A DNA stretch of 46,622 nucleotides, from positions 1 through 46,622 of the IMG/VR virus record IMGVR_UViG_3300047462_000775; one strand, written 5' to 3'. The notes under the pieces are model-generated. The model worked only from the letters and a program-made list of their open reading frames with translations, was not told the origin of the DNA and did no database searches. Source of the stretch: a virus. The position numbers and the translations under genes were made by a program. This document shows positions 7,993-16,538 of the stretch, piece after piece. Within the stretch, counting starts at the first letter, position 1, and each line of letters opens with the position of its first letter.

Positions 7993-8775
7993 ATGCAACT
8001 CAAGACAATCGAACTGAACGGCGTCACTTACGGCGAACTGCAAGACGGCAAGCCACTATTCGTGCATGACGATGGAAAGACCATCGCCTTCGACGCGCCC
8101 GGCACGCTGGCGACCATCTCGCGGCTGAACGCCGAAGCCAAGGGCCATCGTGAAGAAAAAGAGGCGCTAGCGACCAAGATGAAGGCCTTCGAAGGCATTG
8201 ACGATCCAGCCAAAGCTCTGAAGGCGCTGGAGACCGTCAAAAACCTCGACGACAAGACCCTGATCGATGCCGGTCAGGTCGAGAAGGTCAAACAGGAAGC
8301 CCGAGCAGCTTTTGACGAACAGCTCAAGGCGATCGAAAAGACCTACGAGCCGATCGTGGCCGAACGCGATAAATACAAGTCGGATTTCTTCAACGAGGTC
8401 GTCGGCGGGGCATTCAGCCGGTCGAAGTTCATAGCTGACAAGCTCGCCATTCCCGGCGATCTCGCACAAGCCAAGTTCGGCAGTAATTTCCTCATCGAGG
8501 ACGGCAAGGTCGTCGGCAAGAACGCGGCCGGCGAGCGCATCTTCAGCCGCACGCGACCCGGCGAAATCGCCACGTTCGACGAGGCACTTGAGAGCCTGAT
8601 CGAGGATTACCCGCACCGGGACACGATACTTAAAGGCATAGGCGCCTCTGGTGGTGGTGCTGGCGGCAGCACACGCATGGTCGGCGGCAAGAAGACGATG
8701 TTGCGGTCGCAATTCGATGCGCTTGATCCGGCTGCGCAAATGGCCGCTGTCAAGGACACGGCAATCGTCGACTAA
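7993..8775 (+). CDS. Capsid scaffold protein (DUF6651-like)
   Basis: A 260-residue protein with a short beta N terminus (LKTIELNGVTYGELQDGKPLF), a long charged coiled coil (residues about 45-135), a mid-domain with GAFSRSKFIADKL, and a Gly-rich linker before a C-terminal helical segment (TMLRSQFDALDPAAQMA). This architecture, directly before the coat gene, matches DUF6651-type phage scaffolds. It would template coat assembly and then leave the prohead. No protease gene is visible, so release rather than cleavage is likely, as in P22-type heads. Confidence 0.8.
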   Translation: MQLKTIELNGVTYGELQDGKPLFVHDDGKTIAFDAPGTLATISRLNAEAKGHREEKEALATKMKAFEGIDDPAKALKALETVKNLDDKTLIDAGQVEKVKQEARAAFDEQLKAIEKTYEPIVAERDKYKSDFFNEVVGGAFSRSKFIADKLAIPGDLAQAKFGSNFLIEDGKVVGKNAAGERIFSRTRPGEIATFDEALESLIEDYPHRDTILKGIGASGGGAGGSTRMVGGKKTMLRSQFDALDPAAQMAAVKDTAIVD

Positions 8776-8892
8776 CGACACCCGAATTTAAGTCAAGTCC
8801 TGAACCTGGATGGGGGAGGGAGTCCGAGCTGGATGGCTCACCAACGAAATTCACTCAACTCCTTCTCTCAACCAAAATAAGGAATTATCAAA

Positions 8893-10062
8893 ATGGCCTC
8901 AACTTTAACTGGCTTAATCCCTACACTTTACGAAGCTCTGGATGTCGTTTCCCGTGAAATGATCGGGTTCATTCCCGCCGTCGCGAAAGACACCTCATCT
9001 GAGCGTGCTGCTTTGAACCAACAGATCCTGGTTCCGGTCACTCAGGCTCAGCCTGCGCAGAACGTCACTCCTGGCGTCATTCCTCCCGATACCGGCGATC
9101 AGACCATCGGCAACGTGGCGATGACAATCACGAACAGTATGATGGTTCCGATCCGTTGGAACGGCGAACAGCAGAAGGGCATGAAATCAGCCGGGACCTA
9201 TAATCAGGTTCTCCGCGATCAGTTCGCCCAGGGTTTCCGTACACTGGCTAACCTGGTCGAAACCTCATGCTTCAATGCGGCTTATCAGGGTGCCTCGCGT
9301 GCTTATGGTACACCGGGCACGGCTCCGTTCGGCACTGCTGGTGATTTGTCCGGCGCCGCTCAGCTCCGCAAAATCCTCGATGATAACGGTTGCCCGCAAA
9401 GCGACCTGCACCTTGTTCTCGGTTCCTCGGCGGTCGCGAACCTCCGTGGCGTTCAGACAATTCTGTTAAAAGCCAACGAAGAGGGTAGCAATGCCTTCCG
9501 TCGCACGGGTGCGCTGACAGACATTCCGTTGGATGGCTTCATGCTGCACAACTCGAATGCGATCCAGCCTGTCACCAAGGGCACAGGAACAGGCTATGTG
9601 ACCTCGGGCGACACCGCACCGGGTGTGAACACGTCCGTTCTCGCGACTGGTTCAGGCACTGTTCTCGCCGGCGACGTCGTCACCTTCGCTGCGGACGCCA
9701 ACAATGCTTACGTGGTGAACACGGGCGTCTCGGCTCCTGGCACGATCACCATTGGTGGCCCCGGCGTCAAAGTGGACGTTCCAACTGGCAATGCCATGAC
9801 CATCGGCAACAGCTATACGCCGAACGTCGGCTTCACCAAGTCGGCTATTCAGCTCATAACTCGAGCCCCGGCTATGCCTGAAGACGAGAATGGCAAGCCA
9901 TCCGATCTGGCCGAGGATGTGATGATGATCACCGATCCGGTATCGGGCATCTCGTTTGAAGTTTCCATGTACAAACAGTATCGCCAGTTGGTCTTTTACG
10001 TAGCATTAGCATGGGGTTGTACAGCAATTAAGCCGGCCCACATTGCATTGCTACGCGGGTAG
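8893..10062 (+). CDS. Major capsid protein, P22 coat type
   Basis: A 389-residue coat protein of the P22 gp5 branch of the HK97 fold. Recognisable features are the N-terminal ALDVVSREMIGFIPAV, VPIRWNGEQQKGM (about residues 86-98), the FAQGFRTLANLVETSCFNAAYQG helix region, and a C-terminal ISFEVSMYKQYRQLVF strand followed by ALAWGCTAIKPAHIALL. It is slightly shorter than P22 coat (about 430 residues). The ribosome site AAGGAAT precedes the ATG. Codon use here is unusually even, fitting high expression. Confidence 0.9.
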   Translation: MASTLTGLIPTLYEALDVVSREMIGFIPAVAKDTSSERAALNQQILVPVTQAQPAQNVTPGVIPPDTGDQTIGNVAMTITNSMMVPIRWNGEQQKGMKSAGTYNQVLRDQFAQGFRTLANLVETSCFNAAYQGASRAYGTPGTAPFGTAGDLSGAAQLRKILDDNGCPQSDLHLVLGSSAVANLRGVQTILLKANEEGSNAFRRTGALTDIPLDGFMLHNSNAIQPVTKGTGTGYVTSGDTAPGVNTSVLATGSGTVLAGDVVTFAADANNAYVVNTGVSAPGTITIGGPGVKVDVPTGNAMTIGNSYTPNVGFTKSAIQLITRAPAMPEDENGKPSDLAEDVMMITDPVSGISFEVSMYKQYRQLVFYVALAWGCTAIKPAHIALLRG

Positions 10063-10106
10063 TTCCTACAGGTAACATCTTACGGCAATTCCGAGACATA
10101 GCAGTG

Positions 10107-10141
10107 CCAGAGGATCGGTGTAACACCCATCGATTCTCTGG
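10107..10141 (+). other. Stem-loop downstream of the capsid gene
   Basis: CCAGAG (10107-10112) pairs with CTCTGG (10136-10141), GAT with ATC, and GGTG (10117-10120) with CACC (10124-10127) around a TAA loop; GATT (10132-10135) is bulged. It lies in the 154-bp gap after the coat gene. There is no T-run, so it may be an mRNA-stability or processing hairpin rather than a strong terminator. Nothing else is apparent in this gap. Confidence 0.45.
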
Positions 10142-10216
10142 GACGTGCGTGGATTATCAAAAGACTTCCGACCGCCTAGTTCAACGGGCGATCCACAAAA
10201 CCCCAAGGAGAACCAC

Positions 10217-10483
10217 ATGGCTAAATCCGACAAGACCGAAACATTGAGCCTCGAAGAACAGCTCGAAACCGCAAATCGCGAGATTGCCGACCTGAAGAGC
10301 ACCGTCACCGTCGAAAAGACCCGTGCCGACGAAGCGGAGTTCGCCTTGCGCGAATTGCAGGATAAGGTCGCGGCCACTGATCCCGATGCACAGCATGTCG
10401 AGGTCCAAAAGGGCTCCGAGATCAAGCGCATCCATCCTGCGACCGTCGAATCGCATCGTCAGGCCGGCTGGAAGCGCGTCTAA
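10217..10483 (+). CDS. Small coiled-coil head protein
   Basis: ATG 10217 follows AAGGAG with a 6-bp gap and gives 88 residues; the longer frame from 10145 has no ribosome site. Residues 10-55 form a charged coiled coil (LSLEEQLETANREIADLKS), followed by a short C-terminal module with AQHVEVQKGSEIKRIHP and HRQAGWKRV. Proteins of this design, immediately after coat genes, often carry a small C-terminal motif that packs on neighbours. Exact role unknown; it lies 21 bp before the next structural gene. Confidence 0.6.
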   Translation: MAKSDKTETLSLEEQLETANREIADLKSTVTVEKTRADEAEFALRELQDKVAATDPDAQHVEVQKGSEIKRIHPATVESHRQAGWKRV

Positions 10484-10504
10484 AGCTACTGACGGATCAC
10501 GACC

Positions 10505-10897
10505 ATGACACTGACTGCCCAGCAAATTGTTGACGTCAGGCGTTATGGCGGCTGGAGTTTGACAGGCAACACGACGTCTCAGCCATATCGCGAGCCGGTC
10601 TACAGCGACGTCACACTTGCAAGTTTGTCGCTCGATTACCGCCTCGCCAACCTGAGCGCTGAGGAAGAAAACACCCTCACGACCTACTATCTCGCGAACC
10701 TTTACCAGCGTGAGGCCGAGATCCAGGCTGCTTCGGCCAATCTCGACACCGAAAGCGCGGCGGTGTGGAAGCACAACGCCAACGAACTGTCCGACCGTCG
10801 TTCGCTGTTCCGCGAACTGCGTCTCGACCTCTGCAATTTCCTCGGCTTCGAGCCGGGCAAGGCGCTGATGGGCGCAAATCGGCTCGTGAGAGCATAA
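10505..10897 (+). CDS. Probable head-tail adaptor
   Basis: A 130-residue largely helical protein that starts with TLTAQQIVDVRRYGGWSL and contains a helix pair (LSLDYRLANLSAEEENTLTTYYL; SDRRSLFRELRLDLCNFLGF). A small helical protein directly after the coat genes is where gp6/gp15-like connector proteins, which dock under the portal, are normally encoded. The family match is by position and fold type only. Confidence 0.5.
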   Translation: MTLTAQQIVDVRRYGGWSLTGNTTSQPYREPVYSDVTLASLSLDYRLANLSAEEENTLTTYYLANLYQREAEIQAASANLDTESAAVWKHNANELSDRRSLFRELRLDLCNFLGFEPGKALMGANRLVRA

Positions 10898-10922
10898 TTC
10901 ACCTCTGACTCCCGGCTACCCC

Positions 10923-13900
10923 ATGAAACTGAAAGCCCTCCTCGTCGCGGCACTCTGCCTGCTGGCGCTCCCCGCCCATGCCCAGAAGCTCAGTGCGCTG
11001 CCATCTGGCGGATCGCTGTCGCCAAACGACCTAGTGGCGGCCACCCGCAACGGCAACACCTATGGCGTTCTGGCTCAGGCCATCGGATCGACCAGCTACG
11101 GCTTGGTCCCGCCGACCTACACCTATCCCAGCAATTACACCCTGACCGTCGCCGGTTGGGCTGCGCCCACGGGGGGCTCGAGCTCCGGCGTCACGACGTT
11201 TAACTCGCGCGCGAACGCCGTCACCCTGCTCGCCGCGGATGTCGGGTCTGTCGTCTCGGTCTCGCCCGTCACCCACCAATTCCTTACCGGCCTCAACTCC
11301 GCAGGCGCTTTCAGCCAGGCCCAGCCCGCATTCAGCGACATCTCCGGCACCGTCGCCGGCGCGCAGCTTCCCGCCCCCACCACATCGACCTTCGGCGGCG
11401 TTCTCGCCCTCGCCAGCTCCACGGCGCACCAGGTTGTCCAGTACATCAATACCAGCGGCCAGCAGGTCCTGGCTCAGCTCGGATTCGCTGACCTTTCAGG
11501 CACGATCTCGGCTGCCCAGCTCGGGACCGGCTATACCAACGGCCAGCTCCTGATCGGCAGCACCGGCACCGGCCAGCTGGCTACCGGCACCCTGACGGCG
11601 GGCAGCAATGTCACCATCACCAATGGGCCGGGGACGATCACCATCGCTGCGTCCGGCACCGGCGGCAGCATGGTCTATCCCGGCGCTGGCATCCCGCTAT
11701 CGACCGGCTCGGCTTGGGGCACGTCCTACGGCACCTCTGGCACCGGTAATGTGGCGCTGACAGCAGGTGCCACCCTGACAGGCGCGAGCGTCAACGGCGT
11801 ATCGCTCACTACAGGAGGCGCCTCAACGCAATTCTTGAACGCCGCGGGCTCGTATTCGACCCCAACAGGCACTGGTTCGGGCGTTACCAGTTTTGCGGGC
11901 CGTACAGGCGTCGTGGTCGGTTCGACCGGCGATTACATCGTTTCTCAGATCACCGGCGCAGCGCCGCTGGCATCACCCACATTCACCGGCACAGTCACGC
12001 TTCCCGCTAACCAGGCCGTCAATGGCGTCACGCTCCAAAGCGGCGGCAGCACTTCTTCCTATCTCAACGCATTCGGCACATACACGACGCCAGCTGGCGG
12101 TGGGGGTTCGGTAGTTCTCGGGACTGCTGCGGCTGCACCAAGCCCATATTCAAACTCAAGTTCAACCACAGGACTTTACTCGACAGGCGCCAACCAACTT
12201 GGCTTTTCCGTAGCTAGCACCTCCATGATTTCGGTAGGCAGTGCTACTGTCGCGCTTCCCTACTTGAACAGTGCGGGCGTTGTTGTAAATGATGGCAGCG
12301 GCAACCTAACCTCAGCGGCGGCGTCGACGGCCGCTCAGTCAGCTCTTCAGTACATAGAGGGCAAGCCTGCATTTTACGTTACGAATTATGGGGCAAAGTG
12401 CGATGGATTGGTCCTTAGCGACGTAACGACAACTGCTAGTAGCGCTGTAATTACCAGCTCAAGCCACAGCTTCATAGCCGCCGATGTGAATAAATACATT
12501 GATATCTATGCGGGCACTGCAACGTCACTGACGGCCTCGATCACGGCTAATTCTAACGTTGTCACCGTATCATCCACATCGGGTGTTCGTAATACGACTG
12601 CCGTGTATGGGACGGGCATACAGGCTGGAACTACCGTCTCGGCGATCCTCAGCTCAACTCAGTTCACGATGAGCAAGGCCGCAAGCGCAACCAATGCCAC
12701 AGCCGCACTCACAACAGTAGAACCAATTGCCACATACATTGTCAGCACAAGCGGCGGTGCAGCGACATTAAACACCAATATGACAACAGCACAAACGGGA
12801 GCCTTGGCTACGTTTGGAACTAATGATGCATCTGCTTTTCAGACTGCTGAAAATGCGGCAGCAGTATCAGGCGGTATTGTTAGGTTTCCGGCAGCGATGT
12901 GCGTGGTTGGTGCAACTATCAACGTTGGGAACGAAGTCAGCTTCCAAGGCCTAGGTGCAGGTAAATCCATTATAAAATGGCTATCGCAAACGGCCATGAC
13001 TACCGCTGTTTTCAAAGGTTATACAGGTAGCAATTCATGTACTCCTGACATTGCCAGAGGATGGACAGACAATCAGTTCAGGGATTTCGAAATAGACGCT
13101 TCTGCCGCATTGGTATCCCCTGTTTATATCGACAGCAAGGCCATCAGTATGAATTGTACTGTGCGCATGGTTCAAGATCATATCTATGCGCACGATACAC
13201 CCGCAACTTGCTTAGCCGGAGACTATCAATTTGGCGGCACACAAACATTCAATATAGTGCAGAATTGCGGCGCATTAGATGTTAATGGCGTAGGAGGCAA
13301 TGGCATTGGTGATGCAACAGAAGGCTTGGTCGGAGAATCATACATTATTGCTGGTAACACCATTATTAATCCCGGCCATGTAGGTGCGCTTGTTGAAAAT
13401 CAAACTTCAACTTCTTCGAACGCCCACGTCATAATTGCCGACAACTATATTCAAGCCACGCAAACTCAAGGCTCAATCGGCCAAGGTGGTATTGACGATG
13501 GTTCTATCGGTGGCGTTATTACTGGAAACCGAGTTTTTGGTCCTCCGTACACTAACTCTGCGTGGGCATGCATTAGAGCATCTTCGGGTACAACATCACA
13601 ATCACCCGGACTTGAAACTGTCATTACTGGAAATAGCGCAGAAAATTGCGGATACGCTGGTATTCTTGTTGACCAAACTACGAATGGTTCACTACCTGCC
13701 AATGTTTTGGTTGCAAACAATCGCGTCAAAAATATCTACAATTCCGGTATCCGATTTTTAGCAAATGCCTCATCGCCAATGGATGGGGTAAGCGTTGTGG
13801 GAAATACGGTTTTGAGTAGTTTTGGTTCAGGTATTTCTTTTACAGGGGCCGGTGGATTTAAAAACGTCAAGATCAACGATAATACTTTGGCTAATAACGG

Positions 13901-14828
13901 AACTTCTGGTGGTGGCTACGTTCAATCTGGCATTTCTGCTAGTTCTAATATAGCTGGCCTCACAATGGTGGGTAACCTTGCGTATGACGACGCAACTGGA
14001 ACTCAGAAATACGGTTTTGCTATTAATACGGGAGTATCCGTCACTAACGCTTTAACCGCCGATAACAATTTCGACGGTAACGCCACATCTCCTTACGACA
14101 TATTGGGAACAATTTCCGGTGTGCTTCAGACACAAGGATCTTCCTCTAGTGGCGGTGTTGCTCTAAGTAACAGCGCAATGAATGCTGCTACTGCTGGCAG
14201 CATATTTGATCTTAGTAGCGCATCCGACTCTATGATCCTGCCTATAGGAACAACGGGTACGCGCCCAACTGGGGTTAATGGTATGCTCCGTTATAACAGC
14301 ACCGGCCCACAGGTTGAAGCTTATGTCGGCAATACTTGGACGGCTATCGGAACAACCGGTGGTGGAGGCGGTATCACAGCACTTACGGGAGATGTAACAG
14401 CTTCTGGTTCTGGTTCGGTCGCGGCGACAGTCAACAGCATCGGCGGTGATGCAAATGTGGCTTTCCTGGACAAGGCCGAAGTTTTCACGAAGTCCCAGCG
14501 CGGCACGCCGGTGGCAGTCACGCTTAGCACCTCGACATTCTCGCCTGACTTCTCAACTAGCAACAACCAGACGTTTGCGCTTGTGCATGCGTCTTGCCCT
14601 TGCACTATAGCTAATCCAACAAACATAGTTGCAGGTCAAAGCGGTATGCTGGCAGTAAGTCAAAGTTCAACAGGGTCTGATACAATTACTTGGGGAACTT
14701 ACTTTAAATTTGCTGGTGGCACAGCCCCAACACTTAGCACGACAGCAAGCGCGACCGATCTTCTGCCCTATTACGTGATCGACTCTACCCATATTGCAAT
14801 TGGTGCTGGTGTCCTCAATGCACACTAA
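10923..14828 (+). CDS. Secreted-type giant fibre/tailspike with signal peptide and beta-helix
   Basis: A 1301-residue protein. Residues 1-20 are a textbook Sec signal peptide (MKLKALL, hydrophobic core, LPAHA then Q). KLSALPSGGSLSPNDLV follows, a phage-fibre N-terminal motif. The next 370 residues hold Gly/Ser/Thr-rich fibre repeats, including two copies of a VTxFxxR(A/T)(N/G)xV motif and two of VNG(V)xLxxGG...YxTP (near residues 289 and 365). A beta-helix depolymerase-like domain begins around residue 485 (NYGAKCDG). The last 90 residues form a fibre C-terminal domain (DTITWGTYFKF...HIAIGAGVL). From about 12.1 to 14.4 kb the DNA is visibly more AT-rich than its flanks, a mark of recent exchange of the receptor-binding part. 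Confidence 0.8.
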   Translation: MKLKALLVAALCLLALPAHAQKLSALPSGGSLSPNDLVAATRNGNTYGVLAQAIGSTSYGLVPPTYTYPSNYTLTVAGWAAPTGGSSSGVTTFNSRANAVTLLAADVGSVVSVSPVTHQFLTGLNSAGAFSQAQPAFSDISGTVAGAQLPAPTTSTFGGVLALASSTAHQVVQYINTSGQQVLAQLGFADLSGTISAAQLGTGYTNGQLLIGSTGTGQLATGTLTAGSNVTITNGPGTITIAASGTGGSMVYPGAGIPLSTGSAWGTSYGTSGTGNVALTAGATLTGASVNGVSLTTGGASTQFLNAAGSYSTPTGTGSGVTSFAGRTGVVVGSTGDYIVSQITGAAPLASPTFTGTVTLPANQAVNGVTLQSGGSTSSYLNAFGTYTTPAGGGGSVVLGTAAAAPSPYSNSSSTTGLYSTGANQLGFSVASTSMISVGSATVALPYLNSAGVVVNDGSGNLTSAAASTAAQSALQYIEGKPAFYVTNYGAKCDGLVLSDVTTTASSAVITSSSHSFIAADVNKYIDIYAGTATSLTASITANSNVVTVSSTSGVRNTTAVYGTGIQAGTTVSAILSSTQFTMSKAASATNATAALTTVEPIATYIVSTSGGAATLNTNMTTAQTGALATFGTNDASAFQTAENAAAVSGGIVRFPAAMCVVGATINVGNEVSFQGLGAGKSIIKWLSQTAMTTAVFKGYTGSNSCTPDIARGWTDNQFRDFEIDASAALVSPVYIDSKAISMNCTVRMVQDHIYAHDTPATCLAGDYQFGGTQTFNIVQNCGALDVNGVGGNGIGDATEGLVGESYIIAGNTIINPGHVGALVENQTSTSSNAHVIIADNYIQATQTQGSIGQGGIDDGSIGGVITGNRVFGPPYTNSAWACIRASSGTTSQSPGLETVITGNSAENCGYAGILVDQTTNGSLPANVLVANNRVKNIYNSGIRFLANASSPMDGVSVVGNTVLSSFGSGISFTGAGGFKNVKINDNTLANNGTSGGGYVQSGISASSNIAGLTMVGNLAYDDATGTQKYGFAINTGVSVTNALTADNNFDGNATSPYDILGTISGVLQTQGSSSSGGVALSNSAMNAATAGSIFDLSSASDSMILPIGTTGTRPTGVNGMLRYNSTGPQVEAYVGNTWTAIGTTGGGGGITALTGDVTASGSGSVAATVNSIGGDANVAFLDKAEVFTKSQRGTPVAVTLSTSTFSPDFSTSNNQTFALVHASCPCTIANPTNIVAGQSGMLAVSQSSTGSDTITWGTYFKFAGGTAPTLSTTASATDLLPYYVIDSTHIAIGAGVLNAH

Positions 14829-15543
14829 GATATTCCTTTCGATCGCAGGATTACTTCTTTTGGCTGGGAGTGCCAACGCGCAGATTATTAATGCCTTTGT
14901 CCAAGGTTCTACGACTGGTTCTTTTAAAACTATGTCGGTGGACGGCGCGTTCAGTTCAACAAACAACCCCACCACAATGGCCCTTACTGGCTCAAGCGAG
15001 CTGGTGATGTGCTTCGTTAGATCGACGAGCAGTCAACCAACCAGCATAACTGATTCAAAGGGCCTTACTTGGACAATGAGAGCTTCGGGCAACACCGCGG
15101 GTGGAGCATATGTTTCTGAATGGTGGGCTATATCACCTAGTTCAGGCTCAGATACAATAACGGCAAACTACAGCGGAGGGGCTTTCGCTCACTCGATTTT
15201 TTTCTGTATAATACTCGCCACTTCATCAACGCCGTTTGATCCTAATTCTTCCGTTCCGGTCCTAAGCAACACGACCAGCACATCAGGAGCGACTCCAGTA
15301 TCTCCCATCAGTACAAATGTTTCGCATGATATGATATTAGCTTCCTATCTGACAAATGCATCCGAGGGAACGGTAACTTATCCAGCGGGTTTTACGCAAA
15401 CTACTTCTGCAGGTACCGCAACTGATGTTTCTTATCAAATCGTTACAACCGTTCAATCTGGTATAAGTCCTACATATAGTTGGACAGGAACGGCTCCAGC
15501 AGTTGGTATATTCGATGCAGTACAGGCAGCGTTTGGACCATGA
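14818..15543 (+). CDS. Beta-rich surface protein with signal peptide, partner of the fibre
   Basis: The start at ATG 14818 overlaps the fibre stop by 11 bp and gives a 241-residue product beginning MHTKIFLSIAGLLLLAGSA followed by NAQ, a clear signal peptide. The frame can be opened upstream at TTG 14794 but that would mask the signal. The rest is Ser/Thr-rich beta sandwich with LVMCFVRS and SEWWAISPSSGSDTITANYSGG segments, similar to small beta proteins encoded beside tail fibres. Co-translation with the fibre suggests they act together, for instance as an accessory tip protein or fibre chaperone. AT-rich like the end of the fibre gene. Confidence 0.65.
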   Translation: MHTKIFLSIAGLLLLAGSANAQIINAFVQGSTTGSFKTMSVDGAFSSTNNPTTMALTGSSELVMCFVRSTSSQPTSITDSKGLTWTMRASGNTAGGAYVSEWWAISPSSGSDTITANYSGGAFAHSIFFCIILATSSTPFDPNSSVPVLSNTTSTSGATPVSPISTNVSHDMILASYLTNASEGTVTYPAGFTQTTSAGTATDVSYQIVTTVQSGISPTYSWTGTAPAVGIFDAVQAAFGP

Positions 15544-15563
15544 CCTCTCATCGTGTATGAAAT

Positions 15564-16538
15564 GTGCCTACACAAGCCACCATCCAGTCCAAGATTTATC
15601 GAGGCTACGGGCAGGCTGCCAAACGCCTTGGTGACTCCTTCTACTTCTACCGTCCTGCGCCCGCGCCATACCTTCTGACCGAGCAGGGTCGCATCCTGCG
15701 CGGCGAGAACGGCATGCCGCTGCTGGCGGAGCCGCAATCACCGCTGCTGTCCGAGTCTGGGCAGTACCTCCAGACCGACGCCTCCCCGACGCTCGATGCC
15801 GAGACCGGACTTCCGCTGCAAGCTGAGAGCGGGCAATTCCTCGCACTAGATTCCACGTCTCAGACTCAGTCGCAGAACCTGCAATCCGACATGCCGCCTG
15901 TCTACGGGATGAACCCGACGGCGGACGGCACGCATTATACCTCGATGCTCGTGTCCCTGAATGCCGAGGACATGGGCTACAAGCGGCCCAACAAGTACGG
16001 CAAGGCGACCTGGTACGCGCTGTTCGACGCCACCAATGCGCAGGTCGGCGACTATCTGATAAGCGGCGGTGCGCCACTGCTGGGAGAGAACGGCCAACAG
16101 CTGCTCGCCGAAAGCGGGCAGGGGCTTGTTGCCGACGTCGCCTATTACAGCCGATCAACCTATTTCATTGCTGCGATGCAGCCATTGCTGCCGATCCTCG
16201 TGGTCGAGTGCAACCGCGTCATCGACGTCGTCAGGACGGCGCAGACCTCAGCCCCGGGGGTTACGGCCTATGGCGGTCGGCAGGCATCGACCGACACGCT
16301 GCTGATGCAGCAATGGCCGGCATCGATCCTCCAGGGACCCAAGGGCGAGAAAGACGAAGTCGGACTGCCGGGCGATACGCGCCAGCCATGGTGGGTCGTC
16401 CTGCTTCCCTACTATCTCGGGGTCGAGCTCCGCACCGGCGACCGGATCAATGACGATCTCGGCCGCAGCTACACGCTGTCGAGCGTGGAACTCACTGACC
16501 TCGGATGGCGCGCCACTGCACAACAGGCCACGTCATGA
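15564..16538 (+). CDS. Neck/tail-completion-like structural protein with inserted Leu-Glu-Gly repeats
   Basis: A 324-residue protein starting at GTG 15564. The core (YGQAAKRLGDSFYFYRP at the start, WYALFDATNAQVGDYLI around 150-166, YFIAAMQPLLPILVVECNRV near 200-219, WWVVLLPYY near 275) looks like a conserved phage structural protein placed before the tail terminator. Two blocks rich in L-x-x-E-x-G units (residues 36-96 and 170-190) interrupt it. Its stop overlaps the next ATG (ATGA). Assignment to the neck comes from position between head adaptor and sheath genes. Confidence 0.6.
   Translation: MPTQATIQSKIYRGYGQAAKRLGDSFYFYRPAPAPYLLTEQGRILRGENGMPLLAEPQSPLLSESGQYLQTDASPTLDAETGLPLQAESGQFLALDSTSQTQSQNLQSDMPPVYGMNPTADGTHYTSMLVSLNAEDMGYKRPNKYGKATWYALFDATNAQVGDYLISGGAPLLGENGQQLLAESGQGLVADVAYYSRSTYFIAAMQPLLPILVVECNRVIDVVRTAQTSAPGVTAYGGRQASTDTLLMQQWPASILQGPKGEKDEVGLPGDTRQPWWVVLLPYYLGVELRTGDRINDDLGRSYTLSSVELTDLGWRATAQQATS
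15669..15851 (+). repeat. Degenerate L-x-x-E-x-G peptide repeat, block 1
   Basis: Residues 36-96 of the neck-like protein contain units such as LLTEQG, LRGENG, LLAEPQ, LLSESG, LDAETG and LQAESG spaced about 8-11 residues apart. A second, shorter block is at 16071-16133. Confidence 0.6.
16071..16133 (+). repeat. Degenerate L-x-x-E-x-G peptide repeat, block 2
   Basis: Residues 170-190 read LLGENG then LLAESG, the same unit as in block 1, inserted between a GDYLISGG strand and the YYSRSTYFIAAMQ segment. Confidence 0.6.

Noticed and set aside
16335-16376. Collagen-like GPKGEK...GLPGD run in the neck protein
   Set aside because: The Gly-x-y periodicity breaks after two triplets; not a collagen tract.
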